From an uncultured bacterium (lineage in GTDB: Bacteria; Bacillota; Negativicutes; Acidaminococcales; Acidaminococcaceae), in contig CAJMQS010000027.1 of assembly GCA_905215645.1 (NCBI GenBank), forward strand, positions 1 to 27,504: a stretch of DNA of 27,504 nt. The letters run 5' to 3'. The notes beneath the pieces are model-generated. The model was given only the letters and a program-made list of their open reading frames with translations. It did not search any database and was not told where the DNA came from. Each line of letters opens with the position of its first letter. Position 1 is the first letter of the stretch. Below, piece after piece: positions 15,867 through 23,098 of the stretch. The translations under genes were made by a program, and so were the position numbers.

Positions 15867-15900
15867 AGTATACAAAGGAAAAATGAAGCGGAAATGAAAG
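15867..15900 (-). promoter_or_regulatory. TCS1-type operator and promoter of the PepSY-like operon
   Basis: On the minus strand two TTCATTT-type half-sites start 11 bp apart (TGAA on plus at 15884-15887 and 15895-15898). They are followed after about 12 bp by -10 TATACT (15867-15872). No -35 hexamer is recognisable. The arrangement aligns without gaps to the regulator's own promoter near 18067-18100. Confidence 0.7.
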
Positions 15901-15952
15901 GAAGCGGGAGCTCTGTGAACTATTTTTCACAAAACTCCCGCCAACTCTCCGG

Positions 15953-17377
15953 TTATCTTTCCTGGGGAGGCAGCCAGAGAAAGAAGGTGCTGCCCTTCCC
16001 CACCTGGCTTTCCGCCCGTACCTTCCCCTTCATCAGCTTGGCAGCCGCTGCTACAAAGGAAAGGCCCAAGCCCAGGCCCATATTCTGTTTTTTGTTCCGG
16101 GAGGGATCCGCCTGGTACAGCCGATTCCAGATCTTATCCAATTCTCCTGGCGGGATCCCGTTGCCGTCATCCTCCACGGAAAGCCGGATCCCTTCCGGGG
16201 TCTTTTTCAGTGTCACAGCAATCCGGCTCCGGGTAAACTTCAGCGCGTTGTCCAGATAATTGCTCAGGATCCGGTGGAGAAGAGGTTCATCTCCCCGTAC
16301 CCGGAGGCCCGGCTCGATCCGTTCCTCCCATTGGAATTTCCCAGACTGGGGCAGCTTCTGATAATCTTCCAGGGTCTCCTGGACCAGTTTGCTCAGATCC
16401 ACGGGCACCAGTTCCAGGTTCTTCCGGTTCCCCAGCCGGGACAGTTCCAGCAGCTGGTTGATCAGCTGGCTCATCCGCCGGGACTGCTGGAAGATATGTT
16501 GGAATTCCTCCCGGGCTTCCTCCAGGTTATCCGTATAATCCTTGCCGAACTCGCTTTCCGCCATAATCACCGCCGTGGGGGTCCGCAGCTCATGGGATAC
16601 ATCGGAGGTGAACCGTTTCTCCCGTTCCAGCAGGTCTTCGATCTGCCCCAGCATCCAGTTGAAAGTCCGGCCCATCTGGTGGATCTCATCCCGGCTGTCA
16701 TCCAAAGGGATCCGCTGGGACAAGTCTCCCGTCTCCCCGATGGCCCGGGCCGCCTCGCTGATGGCCTGGACCGGAGCAAAGCTCCGTTTGATGATCTTGT
16801 AGCCTCCCAAAGTGACCAGGATCAGGAACAAAGGTAGCGCGATCATCGCCCCCACCAGCATGGCCTGGTGGTACCGAGCATACACCGTATCCGCCAGATA
16901 TCCCCGGATGAACCGGCCCGGGCCGTGGAAGTTCCCGTTCCGGATCTGTTCCTTGTCTGGCCGCAGAGGCAGATCGATGTAATGGTAGGGGACCCCGTTG
17001 ATCACCACCGGCTGGGGACCCCTGCCAAACATGGGTTCCACAATCCGAGGAGCATTTTCCGGCTCCGTACCCTGGAGCAAAGTTCCCTCATCGCTCCACA
17101 GCGCCAGGTACACATTGTCATCATAGGCCCGGAACTTTCCGTTCTTCTCCAGATACCGATCCCCAGCCTTTTCCACCGTTTTGATCAGGGTCCGGGTGGC
17201 TGTCCGTTTTTCATAATCCGCCCCCATTTTCAGGATCACCCCGGTAAAAAGGAGCAGGATAATGGACAGGAACAGGGTGTACCACAGAGTGACCCGGAGA
17301 GAGACCGGCAGGCTCTTCAGCTGTTTCCACCCTTTCTTCGCCCACCAGCATACCGGGAACTTATTCTTTAAGGACAT
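15953..17377 (-). CDS. Two-component sensor histidine kinase (TCS1)
   Basis: The 474-residue kinase has transmembrane helices at about 27-48 and 172-192 enclosing an extracytoplasmic domain of about 120 residues. A HAMP linker follows, then a HisKA domain with His262 in DVSHELRTP, and an ATP-binding domain with NYLDNALKF (N box), VEDDGNGIP (G1) and MGLGLGLSF (G2). It senses an unknown envelope signal and phosphorylates the regulator encoded upstream, whose gene it overlaps by 17 bp. The first codon lies within the regulator's last codons, so translation is probably coupled. Confidence 0.93.
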   Translation of the reverse strand: MSLKNKFPVCWWAKKGWKQLKSLPVSLRVTLWYTLFLSIILLLFTGVILKMGADYEKRTATRTLIKTVEKAGDRYLEKNGKFRAYDDNVYLALWSDEGTLLQGTEPENAPRIVEPMFGRGPQPVVINGVPYHYIDLPLRPDKEQIRNGNFHGPGRFIRGYLADTVYARYHQAMLVGAMIALPLFLILVTLGGYKIIKRSFAPVQAISEAARAIGETGDLSQRIPLDDSRDEIHQMGRTFNWMLGQIEDLLEREKRFTSDVSHELRTPTAVIMAESEFGKDYTDNLEEAREEFQHIFQQSRRMSQLINQLLELSRLGNRKNLELVPVDLSKLVQETLEDYQKLPQSGKFQWEERIEPGLRVRGDEPLLHRILSNYLDNALKFTRSRIAVTLKKTPEGIRLSVEDDGNGIPPGELDKIWNRLYQADPSRNKKQNMGLGLGLSFVAAAAKLMKGKVRAESQVGKGSTFFLWLPPQER

Positions 17378-18035
17378 AACCCGCCCCCCTTACCGTGTGG
17401 AGCAGCTTGGGTTCGAAATCTTTATCGATTTTCTTCCGCAGAGTCTTGATGTACACATCCACCATATTGGAATATCCTTCATAGGAAAAATCCCAGGCAT
17501 GTTCCAAGATCTGTTCCCGGGAAAGGACGGTCCCCTGGTTCCGCAGGAGATAATCCAGCACAGAAAATTCCTTGGGGGTCAGGGTGATCTCCTGGCCGTT
17601 CCGGGTAACCTGATGGGTCCGGGTATCTAGGGTCAAATCCGCCAAGGTCAGCTGGGTCCTGGCCGTCTGCTGGGAATTACTCCGCCGGAGCAGGCTGCGG
17701 ATCCGGGCCAGCAGTTCATCGAATTCAAAAGGCTTCACCAGATAATCATCCCCGCCGCAGTCCAGCCCGGTGACCTTGTCCTGGGTGCTGTCCAGCGCTG
17801 TCAAAAACAGCACGGGCACCTGGCTGCCTTTTTCTCGGATCTTCTTCACCAGGGTCAGGCCGTCCATTTCCGGCATCATGATATCTACAATCAATAAATC
17901 ATATTCGGCAGCGTCCAAGTATTCCAAAGCTTCCTTCCCGTTAAAGGCGCAGTCCACGGAATAGGCTTCGATCTTCAGCCGCTTGGCAATGATTTTATTC
18001 AAGGTGGGTTCATCTTCCACCACTAAGATTTTCAT
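17361..18035 (-). CDS. OmpR/PhoB-family response regulator (TCS1)
   Basis: The 224-residue protein has a receiver domain with Asp51 as phospho-acceptor (LLIVDIMMPEMDG), acidic residues E7/D8 and a conserved Lys in YLVKPFEF. A winged-helix DNA-binding domain follows (about 130-222, ending HTVRGAGYVLKE). It probably activates its own promoter and the PepSY-like operon through the 11-bp-spaced repeats described here. No other reading frame competes. Confidence 0.95.
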   Translation of the reverse strand: MKILVVEDEPTLNKIIAKRLKIEAYSVDCAFNGKEALEYLDAAEYDLLIVDIMMPEMDGLTLVKKIREKGSQVPVLFLTALDSTQDKVTGLDCGGDDYLVKPFEFDELLARIRSLLRRSNSQQTARTQLTLADLTLDTRTHQVTRNGQEITLTPKEFSVLDYLLRNQGTVLSREQILEHAWDFSYEGYSNMVDVYIKTLRKKIDKDFEPKLLHTVRGAGYVLKE

Positions 18036-18066
18036 CCGACATCCCTCCTATACTTCTACATTGTAC

Positions 18067-18100
18067 AGGATAGCAGGGGAAAATGAAAAGGCAATGAAAA
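18067..18100 (-). promoter_or_regulatory. Autoregulatory TCS1 operator and promoter
   Basis: On the minus strand CCTTTTCATTG and CCTTTTCATTT are tandem 11-bp repeats (plus-strand TGAA at 18084-18087 and 18095-18098). They are followed after 12 bp by TATCCT (18067-18072) as -10. A second possible -10, TACAAT (plus 18060-18065), lies 7 bp downstream. Confidence 0.7.
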
Positions 18101-18265
18101 GGAAAGTGGGAGGGGAAAGATTTGTTTTTATGGTTAGCGTTAACTAAATTATAGCGAGTCGAATTGTATCCGCATTTTACCTTGCTTTTTAACAAAAAAG
18201 AAGTACAATATCTATGGGGAGAAAACAAGAGAAGAAAAAACTTTAAAAGTTTTTTCGAAAAAAGC
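18101..18265. other. AT-rich region upstream of RNA candidate
   Basis: No gene is seen. It contains GTTAGCGTTAAC (about 18134-18145), a possible operator, and a near-perfect palindrome of GAAAAAACTTT with AAAGTTTTTTC (about 18233-18256) directly upstream of the -35 at 18266. The palindrome could act as an UP-like or regulatory element. Confidence 0.4.
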
Positions 18266-18294
18266 TTGCATCCTATCTGGATGTATGCTAGAAT
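18266..18294 (+). promoter_or_regulatory. Strong promoter with extended -10, upstream of the RNA candidate
   Basis: TTGCAT (18266-18271), a 17-bp spacer and TAGAAT (18289-18294) preceded by TGC make a very good housekeeping promoter. Predicted start is near 18301. No credible reading frame with a ribosome site follows. Confidence 0.65.
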
Positions 18295-18300
18295 AACTCC

Positions 18301-18590
18301 TGTAAGTAAAGACTAACCGCATTGTCTTTATTTTTTTCAAGACTAATGGTTAGGATTTCCTAACCATTAGTCACTCCCCTTGCTTATTGTCGATGAAGAA
18401 CTTGCCTCGGCCGGTTTTTCAACTCATTGTCATAGGAAATGCCGGAATGTGTGCCCCGGCATTTTCAACTCCCTCTCAATGGGAGGAACCGCCACTCCTC
18501 AGGTTCCTCCGTCCAACCCTTTTTTATTGTCAACCTTCAAGCAAAAACAGCGGCAGAGAAGCGCAGCTCTGTCGCTGTTTTTGTTGTAAG
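18301..18590 (+). ncRNA. Candidate structured non-coding RNA (about 290 nt)
   Basis: Behind the promoter lie several stem-loops in series: 18341-18372 (14-bp perfect stem, loop ATTT), 18437-18464 (AAATGCCGG/CCGGCATTT), 18482-18510 (GGAGGAACC/GGTTCCTCC) and 18543-18582 (16-bp stem with one G-U pair and a terminal U-run, a good terminator). Linkers carry four copies of ATTGTC (18321, 18386, 18426, 18526), two copies of TTTTCAACTC, and C-rich ACTCCCC/ACTCCC that could pair with Shine-Dalgarno sequences. I do not recognise 6S, tmRNA, RNase P, SRP or a riboswitch class. Short open frames here lack ribosome sites and conserved features. Whether it is a trans-acting sRNA or a leader with lost gene is open. 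Confidence 0.5.
18543..18582. terminator. Intrinsic terminator of the RNA candidate
   Basis: AAAAACAGCGGCAGAG pairs with CTCTGTCGCTGTTTTT (one G-U pair, 8-nt loop) and ends in a five-T run. The opposing A-run would also make it work leftward. Confidence 0.8.
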
Positions 18591-18630
18591 GGAGTGTTGC
18601 ACGTTTGTGATTTTCACACGTGCAACACCC
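18590..18630. terminator. Long GTTGCACGTGTG-type stem-loop after the hydratase gene
   Basis: GTGTTGCACGT (18594-18604) pairs with ACGTGCAACAC (18618-18628), with extra pairs around the loop. It belongs to the same family as 15-57 and 14588-14630. It lies just past the hydratase stop at 18641 and next to the RNA candidate's terminator. Confidence 0.6.
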
Positions 18631-18640
18631 TCTTCTTCTG

Positions 18641-20929
18641 TCATTTCTTGTTCCCGGCATAATAGTTGATCAGGCAGCCCGCAGCCAGGATGTCTTTCTG
18701 GGACGGTTCCACGCTGCCCAGATGCAGGGTGATCTCCGCCGTCTTCTTGCCATCCCGGATGACATAGGCCTTGTAGGTATCCGTCTCTCCCAGAAGGGTT
18801 TCCCGCACGTGGGGCACATAGATCAGATCTCCCACAGCCAGCTTCCTGGAATCTTCATAGGAAGCCAGGAAGGGAAGCATCCCCCAGTTCATCACATTGC
18901 TCCGGTACCGCTTGGTGGCATATTCCAGGGCGATGTTGGCAGCGCCGCCCAGCACCCGCTGGCAGGAAGCTGCTTGTTCCCGGGCAGAGCCGTCACCGGG
19001 CTTGTTGGCATAGACCACGGAGCCGAGGGAAGTATCCTTTGCCATCTCTTCCACTGTTTCCGGCAGGGCCAGGGCTTCTTTCACAGTGCGGTAGACGGCT
19101 TCCAATTCTCCGCTGTCCGTTCCGTCCTGTCTGGCTTTTTCCAGGCTCCGTACCGCTTTGGCCCGGCCCACATATTCCGGCACCTTCCGGCTCAGGGCAA
19201 ATTCACTGAGAGCATAAGGATCGCTCCGGTAAGAAGAGGTTTCCCCGGAAGGGATCAGTTCATCGGTGGTGGTCACCGGATCATCGATATACGCCGCCAC
19301 TTTCAGCAGCAGGTTCGCGTTCATAGGTTCAATGGAAGGCCAAGGTTTGATGGAAGGGCCATAGACCAGTTCTTCCTTCTTATCCGGCTGGCCGATGCCA
19401 TCGAACACTTTATGGTCATAAGGCAGGGAATCATAATGGTAGGGCGGAATGGTTTCATCATATTCCACTTCCGTAGCCGGCGTCAGGGCTCCCTGGTTGG
19501 CAGCAGTAGCAGCCACGCTCCGGGCATCCATCAGTGCCACAGAGGCGATCTGCCCCTTTCCCGGCTTGCTCCCTTCCCGGTTGGGGAAGTTCCGGGTGGT
19601 ATGACGGATGCTGAATCCCTTGTTGTTGGGGGTATCTCCGGCTCCGAAGCAAGGACCACAGAAAGCGGAACGGACCACGGCGCCGGCATCCATCAGATCG
19701 GCCAGAGCTCCATTTCGCATCAGTTCCATATAAATGGGATGGCTGGAAGGATAGACACTGAAGGCGAACCGTTCGCTGCCGATGCTCTTCCCTTTCAGGA
19801 TATGGGCAGCCGCCACCAAATTCTCATACAGCCCGCCGGAGCAGCCAGCGATCAGTCCCTGGTCGCAGTGCATCTTCCCATCGTAATACTTGTCTGCCAG
19901 GCCCAGGGACAGTTCCTTGTTGTCCAGCATGTTCACTGCCTGTTCTTCGATTTCCGCCAACAGGTCTTTGCCGCCTTCATTCAATTCCTTGATGGTATAC
20001 ACATGGCTGGGATGGAAGGGCATGGCAATCATGGATTCCACCTTGTCCAGATCCACCACTACAGCCCCATCATAGTAAGCCAGGTTTTCCGGCTGCATTT
20101 CCTTGTAAGCTTCCGGCCGGTGATGGAGTTCCAGGTAATCCTTGACAGTGGTATCCGTGGCCCAGATGGTGGTGAGGCAGGTGGTCTCCGTAGTCATCAC
20201 ATCGATGCCGTTCCGGAAATCCATGGACAGTCCGGCGATGCCAGGGCCCATGAATTCCATCACCTTGTTCTTCACAAACCCATTCTTGAAGACCGCTTTT
20301 TCAATGGCCAGTGCCACATCCTGGGGGCCCACCCCATGCCGGGGTTTTCCTTTCAGATAGATGGCGATGACCTGAGGCCGCCGGACATCATAGGTGTGGC
20401 CCAGCAGCTGCTTCACCAGTTCCGGTCCCCCTTCCCCGATGGCCATGGTCCCGAAAGCCCCGTACCGAGTATGGCTGTCAGAACCCAGGATCATCTTTCC
20501 GCCGCCGGCCATTTTCTCCCGCATGTATTCGTGGATGACGGCCATGTGGGGCGGTACGTAAAGGCCCCCGAACCGTTTCACCGCAGACAGGCCGAATACA
20601 TGGTCATCTTCATTGATGGTCCCTCCCACGGCAGCCAAGCTGTTGTGGCAGTTGGTCAGGATGTAGGGGATGGGGAAATGATCCAGCCCGCTGGCGATGG
20701 CCGTCTGGATGATCCCTACGTAAGTGATATCATGGCTGGTCAGGGCATCGAATTTCAGATGCAGATCTTCCATCCCTGCTCCCTGCTGATGGGCTTCCAG
20801 TACCTGATAGGCCAGGGTCTTCTTGGCACCCTTCCCAGCGTCCGCCTGGATTCCCTGAGCGGCCAATTCGCTGCCTGTAAGCAGCTGTCCGTCTTTGTAA
20901 TAAACTCCCTCATGGATCAGTTCTACCAT
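18641..20929 (-). CDS. Aconitase-family hydratase (YbhJ-like)
   Basis: The 762-residue protein belongs to the aconitase/isopropylmalate isomerase superfamily, which interconverts hydroxy acids through dehydration using a [4Fe-4S] cluster. GSDSHTRYGAFGTMAIGEGG is the superfamily signature. Cluster cysteines are probably in IAGCSGG and FCGPCFGAGDTP; the latter precedes the swivel domain with VALMDARSVAATAANQG. Closest recognisable relative is E. coli YbhJ, of unproven substrate. A longer start at 20953 is in frame, but ATG 20929 has GGAGG 7 nt upstream. It diverges from the LysR regulator and has a LysR-type box at its promoter. Confidence 0.88.
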   Translation of the reverse strand: MVELIHEGVYYKDGQLLTGSELAAQGIQADAGKGAKKTLAYQVLEAHQQGAGMEDLHLKFDALTSHDITYVGIIQTAIASGLDHFPIPYILTNCHNSLAAVGGTINEDDHVFGLSAVKRFGGLYVPPHMAVIHEYMREKMAGGGKMILGSDSHTRYGAFGTMAIGEGGPELVKQLLGHTYDVRRPQVIAIYLKGKPRHGVGPQDVALAIEKAVFKNGFVKNKVMEFMGPGIAGLSMDFRNGIDVMTTETTCLTTIWATDTTVKDYLELHHRPEAYKEMQPENLAYYDGAVVVDLDKVESMIAMPFHPSHVYTIKELNEGGKDLLAEIEEQAVNMLDNKELSLGLADKYYDGKMHCDQGLIAGCSGGLYENLVAAAHILKGKSIGSERFAFSVYPSSHPIYMELMRNGALADLMDAGAVVRSAFCGPCFGAGDTPNNKGFSIRHTTRNFPNREGSKPGKGQIASVALMDARSVAATAANQGALTPATEVEYDETIPPYHYDSLPYDHKVFDGIGQPDKKEELVYGPSIKPWPSIEPMNANLLLKVAAYIDDPVTTTDELIPSGETSSYRSDPYALSEFALSRKVPEYVGRAKAVRSLEKARQDGTDSGELEAVYRTVKEALALPETVEEMAKDTSLGSVVYANKPGDGSAREQAASCQRVLGGAANIALEYATKRYRSNVMNWGMLPFLASYEDSRKLAVGDLIYVPHVRETLLGETDTYKAYVIRDGKKTAEITLHLGSVEPSQKDILAAGCLINYYAGNKK

Positions 20930-20982
20930 TTTGACTCCTCCGTATCGAACCAAATCAGATTTTCTGTATCTTGCTTGTCTCT

Positions 20983-21011
20983 ATAGTAGAATTCTCTGTG
21001 AAATAATACAA
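20983..21011 (-). promoter_or_regulatory. Promoter of the hydratase gene
   Basis: On the minus strand TTGTAT (21006-21011), a 17-bp spacer and TACTAT (20983-20988) give a good promoter with a leader of roughly 45 nt. Confidence 0.6.
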
Positions 21012-21036
21012 ATACCTGTTTTCTGGTATCTGGTAT
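21012..21036. promoter_or_regulatory. LysR-type operator with an extra half-site
   Basis: ATACC-N8-GGTAT (21012-21029) is an inverted repeat of T-N11-A type, directly abutting the hydratase -35. A third half-site GGTAT (21032-21036) follows 7 bp on. Its regulator is probably the LysR protein encoded at 21263, by position. Confidence 0.6.
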
Positions 21037-21071
21037 CGATTTTTTTTATGCTTTCCAAAATGCTGAGACAG

Positions 21072-21104
21072 AAAAAACGGCAGCTTCCGCTGCCGCCGTT
21101 TTTT
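21072..21104. terminator. Terminator-like hairpin between divergent hydratase and LysR genes
   Basis: AAAAAACGG pairs with CCGTTTTTT, with inner CAGC/GCTG and a TTCC loop. It has the form of a bidirectional intrinsic terminator, although no gene end is nearby on either strand. Confidence 0.65.
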
Positions 21105-21262
21105 CCGTTGCTGGTTTTCTGAGGTTGGAATCTTCCTTTTCAGGAATTGCCCGTGATTCCTTCCTTCAAGGACAGTCTACCTGTTTTCAGTCCAAAAAAC
21201 AAATAGGAATTTATTCGGATTTGCGATAAAATAAATCTATCTTTAAAAATGGGAGGCCCTCC

Positions 21263-22120
21263 ATGGACAATAAAGACATCCTGCTGCTGAAGACCCTGTA
21301 TGAAGAAAAGAACATCACCCATACTGCCAAGCGGCTCTTTCTTTCCCAGCCAGCCCTTACTGACCGGCTGAAGCGCCTGGAAGCAGAATTCGGCTGCACC
21401 CTTTTTTTGCGCCAGCCCAGGGGCATCCAATTCACTTCCGAGGGAGAGCTGCTGTACCGGTATTTCCTCCAAGCAGAAGCCTCCTATCAGAAAATCCAGG
21501 ATACCCTTTCCGATGCCCGGATCCACCCGGCCGGCACCCTTTCCATTGCCTGCTCCAATGTTTTCGCCAAATACCACATGCCCCGGATCCTCACCCAGTT
21601 CCGGAAAACCTATCCCCGGATCGAGATCCACCTGAAAAGCGGGTTCAGCCATGACCGGTATCGGGATTTCCTGGAAGGCAAATACCACATCTGCATCGTC
21701 CGGGGCGAGCACAACTGGAATGAGGAGAAGCGGCTCCTGTGGCAGGATCCTCTCTGTGCCTTCAGCAAGGATCCCCTGAACATGGACCTCTTGCCCAGCT
21801 ATCCCTATATCCACTATATGACGGATCCTTTGTTCCAGAACGTGCTGGATGACTGGTGGTACGCCCATTACAAGAAACCGCCTTTTACCATCATCGAAAC
21901 CGATGCCATGGATACCTGCCTGAAAATGGTCCAGGAAGGGCTGGGATTCACCCTGCTTTCCCGGAGCTGCGGCCAGGAGACGCCCCATATCCATCCTACG
22001 GTACTGACCACCGTGGAAGGCAAGCCCCTGCTGCGGGAGACCTGGATGTTCTACCGGCACAATTACCATCTCCTGACCAGCGTCAAGGCTTTTGTGGAAT
22101 TCATGAAGGAGAAGTATTAA
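21263..22120 (+). CDS. LysR-family transcriptional regulator
   Basis: The 285-residue protein has an N-terminal winged helix (about 2-62: LLLKTLYEEKNITHTAKRLF, SQPALTDRLKRLEAEFGCTL) and a C-terminal periplasmic-binding-like effector domain (about 90-285). The divergent hydratase promoter has a matching T-N11-A box, so hydratase is the likely target and its substrate or product the likely effector; both are inferences. GGGAGG lies 8 nt before the ATG. A weak -10 (TAAAAT near 21227) is the only promoter hint. Confidence 0.92.
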   Translation: MDNKDILLLKTLYEEKNITHTAKRLFLSQPALTDRLKRLEAEFGCTLFLRQPRGIQFTSEGELLYRYFLQAEASYQKIQDTLSDARIHPAGTLSIACSNVFAKYHMPRILTQFRKTYPRIEIHLKSGFSHDRYRDFLEGKYHICIVRGEHNWNEEKRLLWQDPLCAFSKDPLNMDLLPSYPYIHYMTDPLFQNVLDDWWYAHYKKPPFTIIETDAMDTCLKMVQEGLGFTLLSRSCGQETPHIHPTVLTTVEGKPLLRETWMFYRHNYHLLTSVKAFVEFMKEKY

Positions 22121-22122
22121 GG

Positions 22123-22148
22123 GGGGCTGTTGCATGCGCAACAGCCCC
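22123..22148. terminator. GGGGCTGTTGC stem-loop after the LysR gene
   Basis: An 11-bp perfect stem (22123-22133 with 22138-22148) lies right after the LysR stop. Only two T residues follow before repeat B2 begins. Confidence 0.6.
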
Positions 22149-22150
22149 TT

Positions 22151-22335
22151 AGTCAGAAGTCAGAAGTCTGAAGTTGGAAGCCTCAGGACAGGATCCGCCT
22201 GGCTGGACGGATCCTTTTGATTATGTAAAACCAGAATCGAAATCAATCTGAGCAATCATTTCGTCCAAAGGTTCTACATATTCAAAAATTTGCATGCAAA
22301 TTTAACATTCGGCTCCAGACTTCAGACTCCAGACT
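22151..22335 (-). repeat. Family B intergenic element, copy B2 (185 bp, inverted to B1)
   Basis: Heptamer ends are AGTCAGA AGTCAGA AGTCTGA AGTTGGA AGCC on the left and, on the opposite strand, AGTCTGG AGTCTGA AGTCTGG AGCC on the right. The core read on the minus strand shares AAATTTGCATGCAAATTT, TTTGAATATG, ACCTTTG, TTGCTCAGA and GGATCCGTCCAG blocks with B1, with clear divergence between them. The region fills the gap between two convergent genes. Confidence 0.8.
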
Positions 22336-22336
22336 T

Positions 22337-22388
22337 GAGCCGCTATGCGGCTCTACAGCTAGGGGGTGTTGCATGCACAGCAGCCCCC
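22337..22388. terminator. Hairpins at the end of the flavin reductase gene
   Basis: GAGCCGC/GCGGCTC (22337-22353) is a perfect 7-bp stem with loop TAT. At 22362-22388 a variant of the TGTTGC hairpin is imperfect (GGGGGTGTTGC against GCACAGCAGCCCCC). No U-tract is seen. Confidence 0.45.
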
Positions 22389-22410
22389 GTCTCGTGAGCC
22401 GCTAAGGGCG

Positions 22411-22971
22411 TTACCGCTGGAAATTCCGGCCGATATTCCAACAGCGGCCCACAACAGACCCGGTTTCCAGATAGAGAGCGTTCCGGAATTCGAACAGAAT
22501 GGGCCGCATCTTTTCATAATCCGGCTTGTTCCGTTCATTCAGGTACTTTTCCTCCACATAGGTATGGACGGATTCCAGGATATAATTGTTGAACTGCCCC
22601 TCTTCCACCTTCCGGACCACACGACAGGTCATCACCAGCGGAGCATTGTCCGGGATGGGCGCTCCCTTCACCTCATCGAAATGATGGGAGAATACCTGGG
22701 ACTTATCTTCAGCAGCCCCTTTGTGCATACCGCAGTAATCAGCTGCTGCCAGGATTTCCCGGTTCACCAGACTCACCGATACGGTGCCGTTGGTTTCGAT
22801 TCCCCGGACAGAAAATTCATGAGCCTTGTCCACGCTGATCAGGAAACGGGTATGCTCCACCACCCCCACATGAGCAATGGGCAGCCAGTTCACCCGGCCG
22901 TCCACCACAGTCCCTACCACCGTTAAAGGGGTAGGATAAAGACCCATTACCGCACCAATTTCTTTTTGCAT
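22411..22971 (-). CDS. Flavin reductase-family (FMN-binding split barrel) protein
   Basis: The 186-residue protein begins MQKEIGAVMGLYPTPLTVVG and continues with NWLPIAHVGVVEHTRFLISV and GTVSVSLVNREILAAADYCG, the FMN-binding split-barrel pattern of flavin reductase-like proteins. It probably reduces flavin or acts as a small flavoprotein oxidoreductase; substrate unknown. The ATG at 22971 has GGAGGG at 7 nt; an upstream in-frame start at 23007 lacks this. It diverges from an HxlR regulator, an arrangement known for redox-responsive flavin oxidoreductases. Confidence 0.88.
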   Translation of the reverse strand: MQKEIGAVMGLYPTPLTVVGTVVDGRVNWLPIAHVGVVEHTRFLISVDKAHEFSVRGIETNGTVSVSLVNREILAAADYCGMHKGAAEDKSQVFSHHFDEVKGAPIPDNAPLVMTCRVVRKVEEGQFNNYILESVHTYVEEKYLNERNKPDYEKMRPILFEFRNALYLETGSVVGRCWNIGRNFQR

Positions 22972-23016
22972 ATAAGATCCCTCCTGTTTTCTTGTGTTTT
23001 GAAACATTCTGTGCTA

Positions 23017-23045
23017 ATATTATTCTCATTCTTCCAAAATCGCAA
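23017..23045 (-). promoter_or_regulatory. Promoter of the flavin reductase gene
   Basis: On the minus strand TTGCGA (23040-23045), a 17-bp spacer and TAATAT (23017-23022). Confidence 0.55.
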
Positions 23046-23057
23046 GAATGCACTTTT

Positions 23058-23070
23058 TAGTACCATACTA
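23058..23070. promoter_or_regulatory. Candidate HxlR operator
   Basis: TAGTA-CCA-TACTA is a perfect 5-bp inverted repeat in the intergenic region, resembling the TACT/AGTA palindromes described for Bacillus YodB-type regulators. It lies about 13 bp upstream of the flavin reductase -35 and about 28 bp before the HxlR start, overlapping a TACTAT that could be the HxlR -10. Confidence 0.5.
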
Positions 23071-23098
23071 TCTATTTAGAAACTACAAGGAGGCCAGC

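Noticed and set aside
18301..18590. RNA candidate as 6S RNA, tmRNA, RNase P RNA, SRP RNA or a cobalamin riboswitch
   Set aside because: Lacks the long bubbled hairpin of 6S, the tRNA-like end of tmRNA, the conserved RNase P and SRP motifs and a B12 box.
18380..18669. Three overlapping small plus-strand frames (69-91 codons) in the RNA candidate
   Set aside because: No ribosome sites, they run through the hairpins and terminator, and they end in the hydratase gene; better explained as non-coding.
18620..20986. A 788-codon open frame on the plus strand opposite the hydratase gene
   Set aside because: It is a shadow of the GC-rich minus-strand gene: no ribosome site, His/Gly-rich low-sense translation, and the minus frame has clear aconitase-family motifs.
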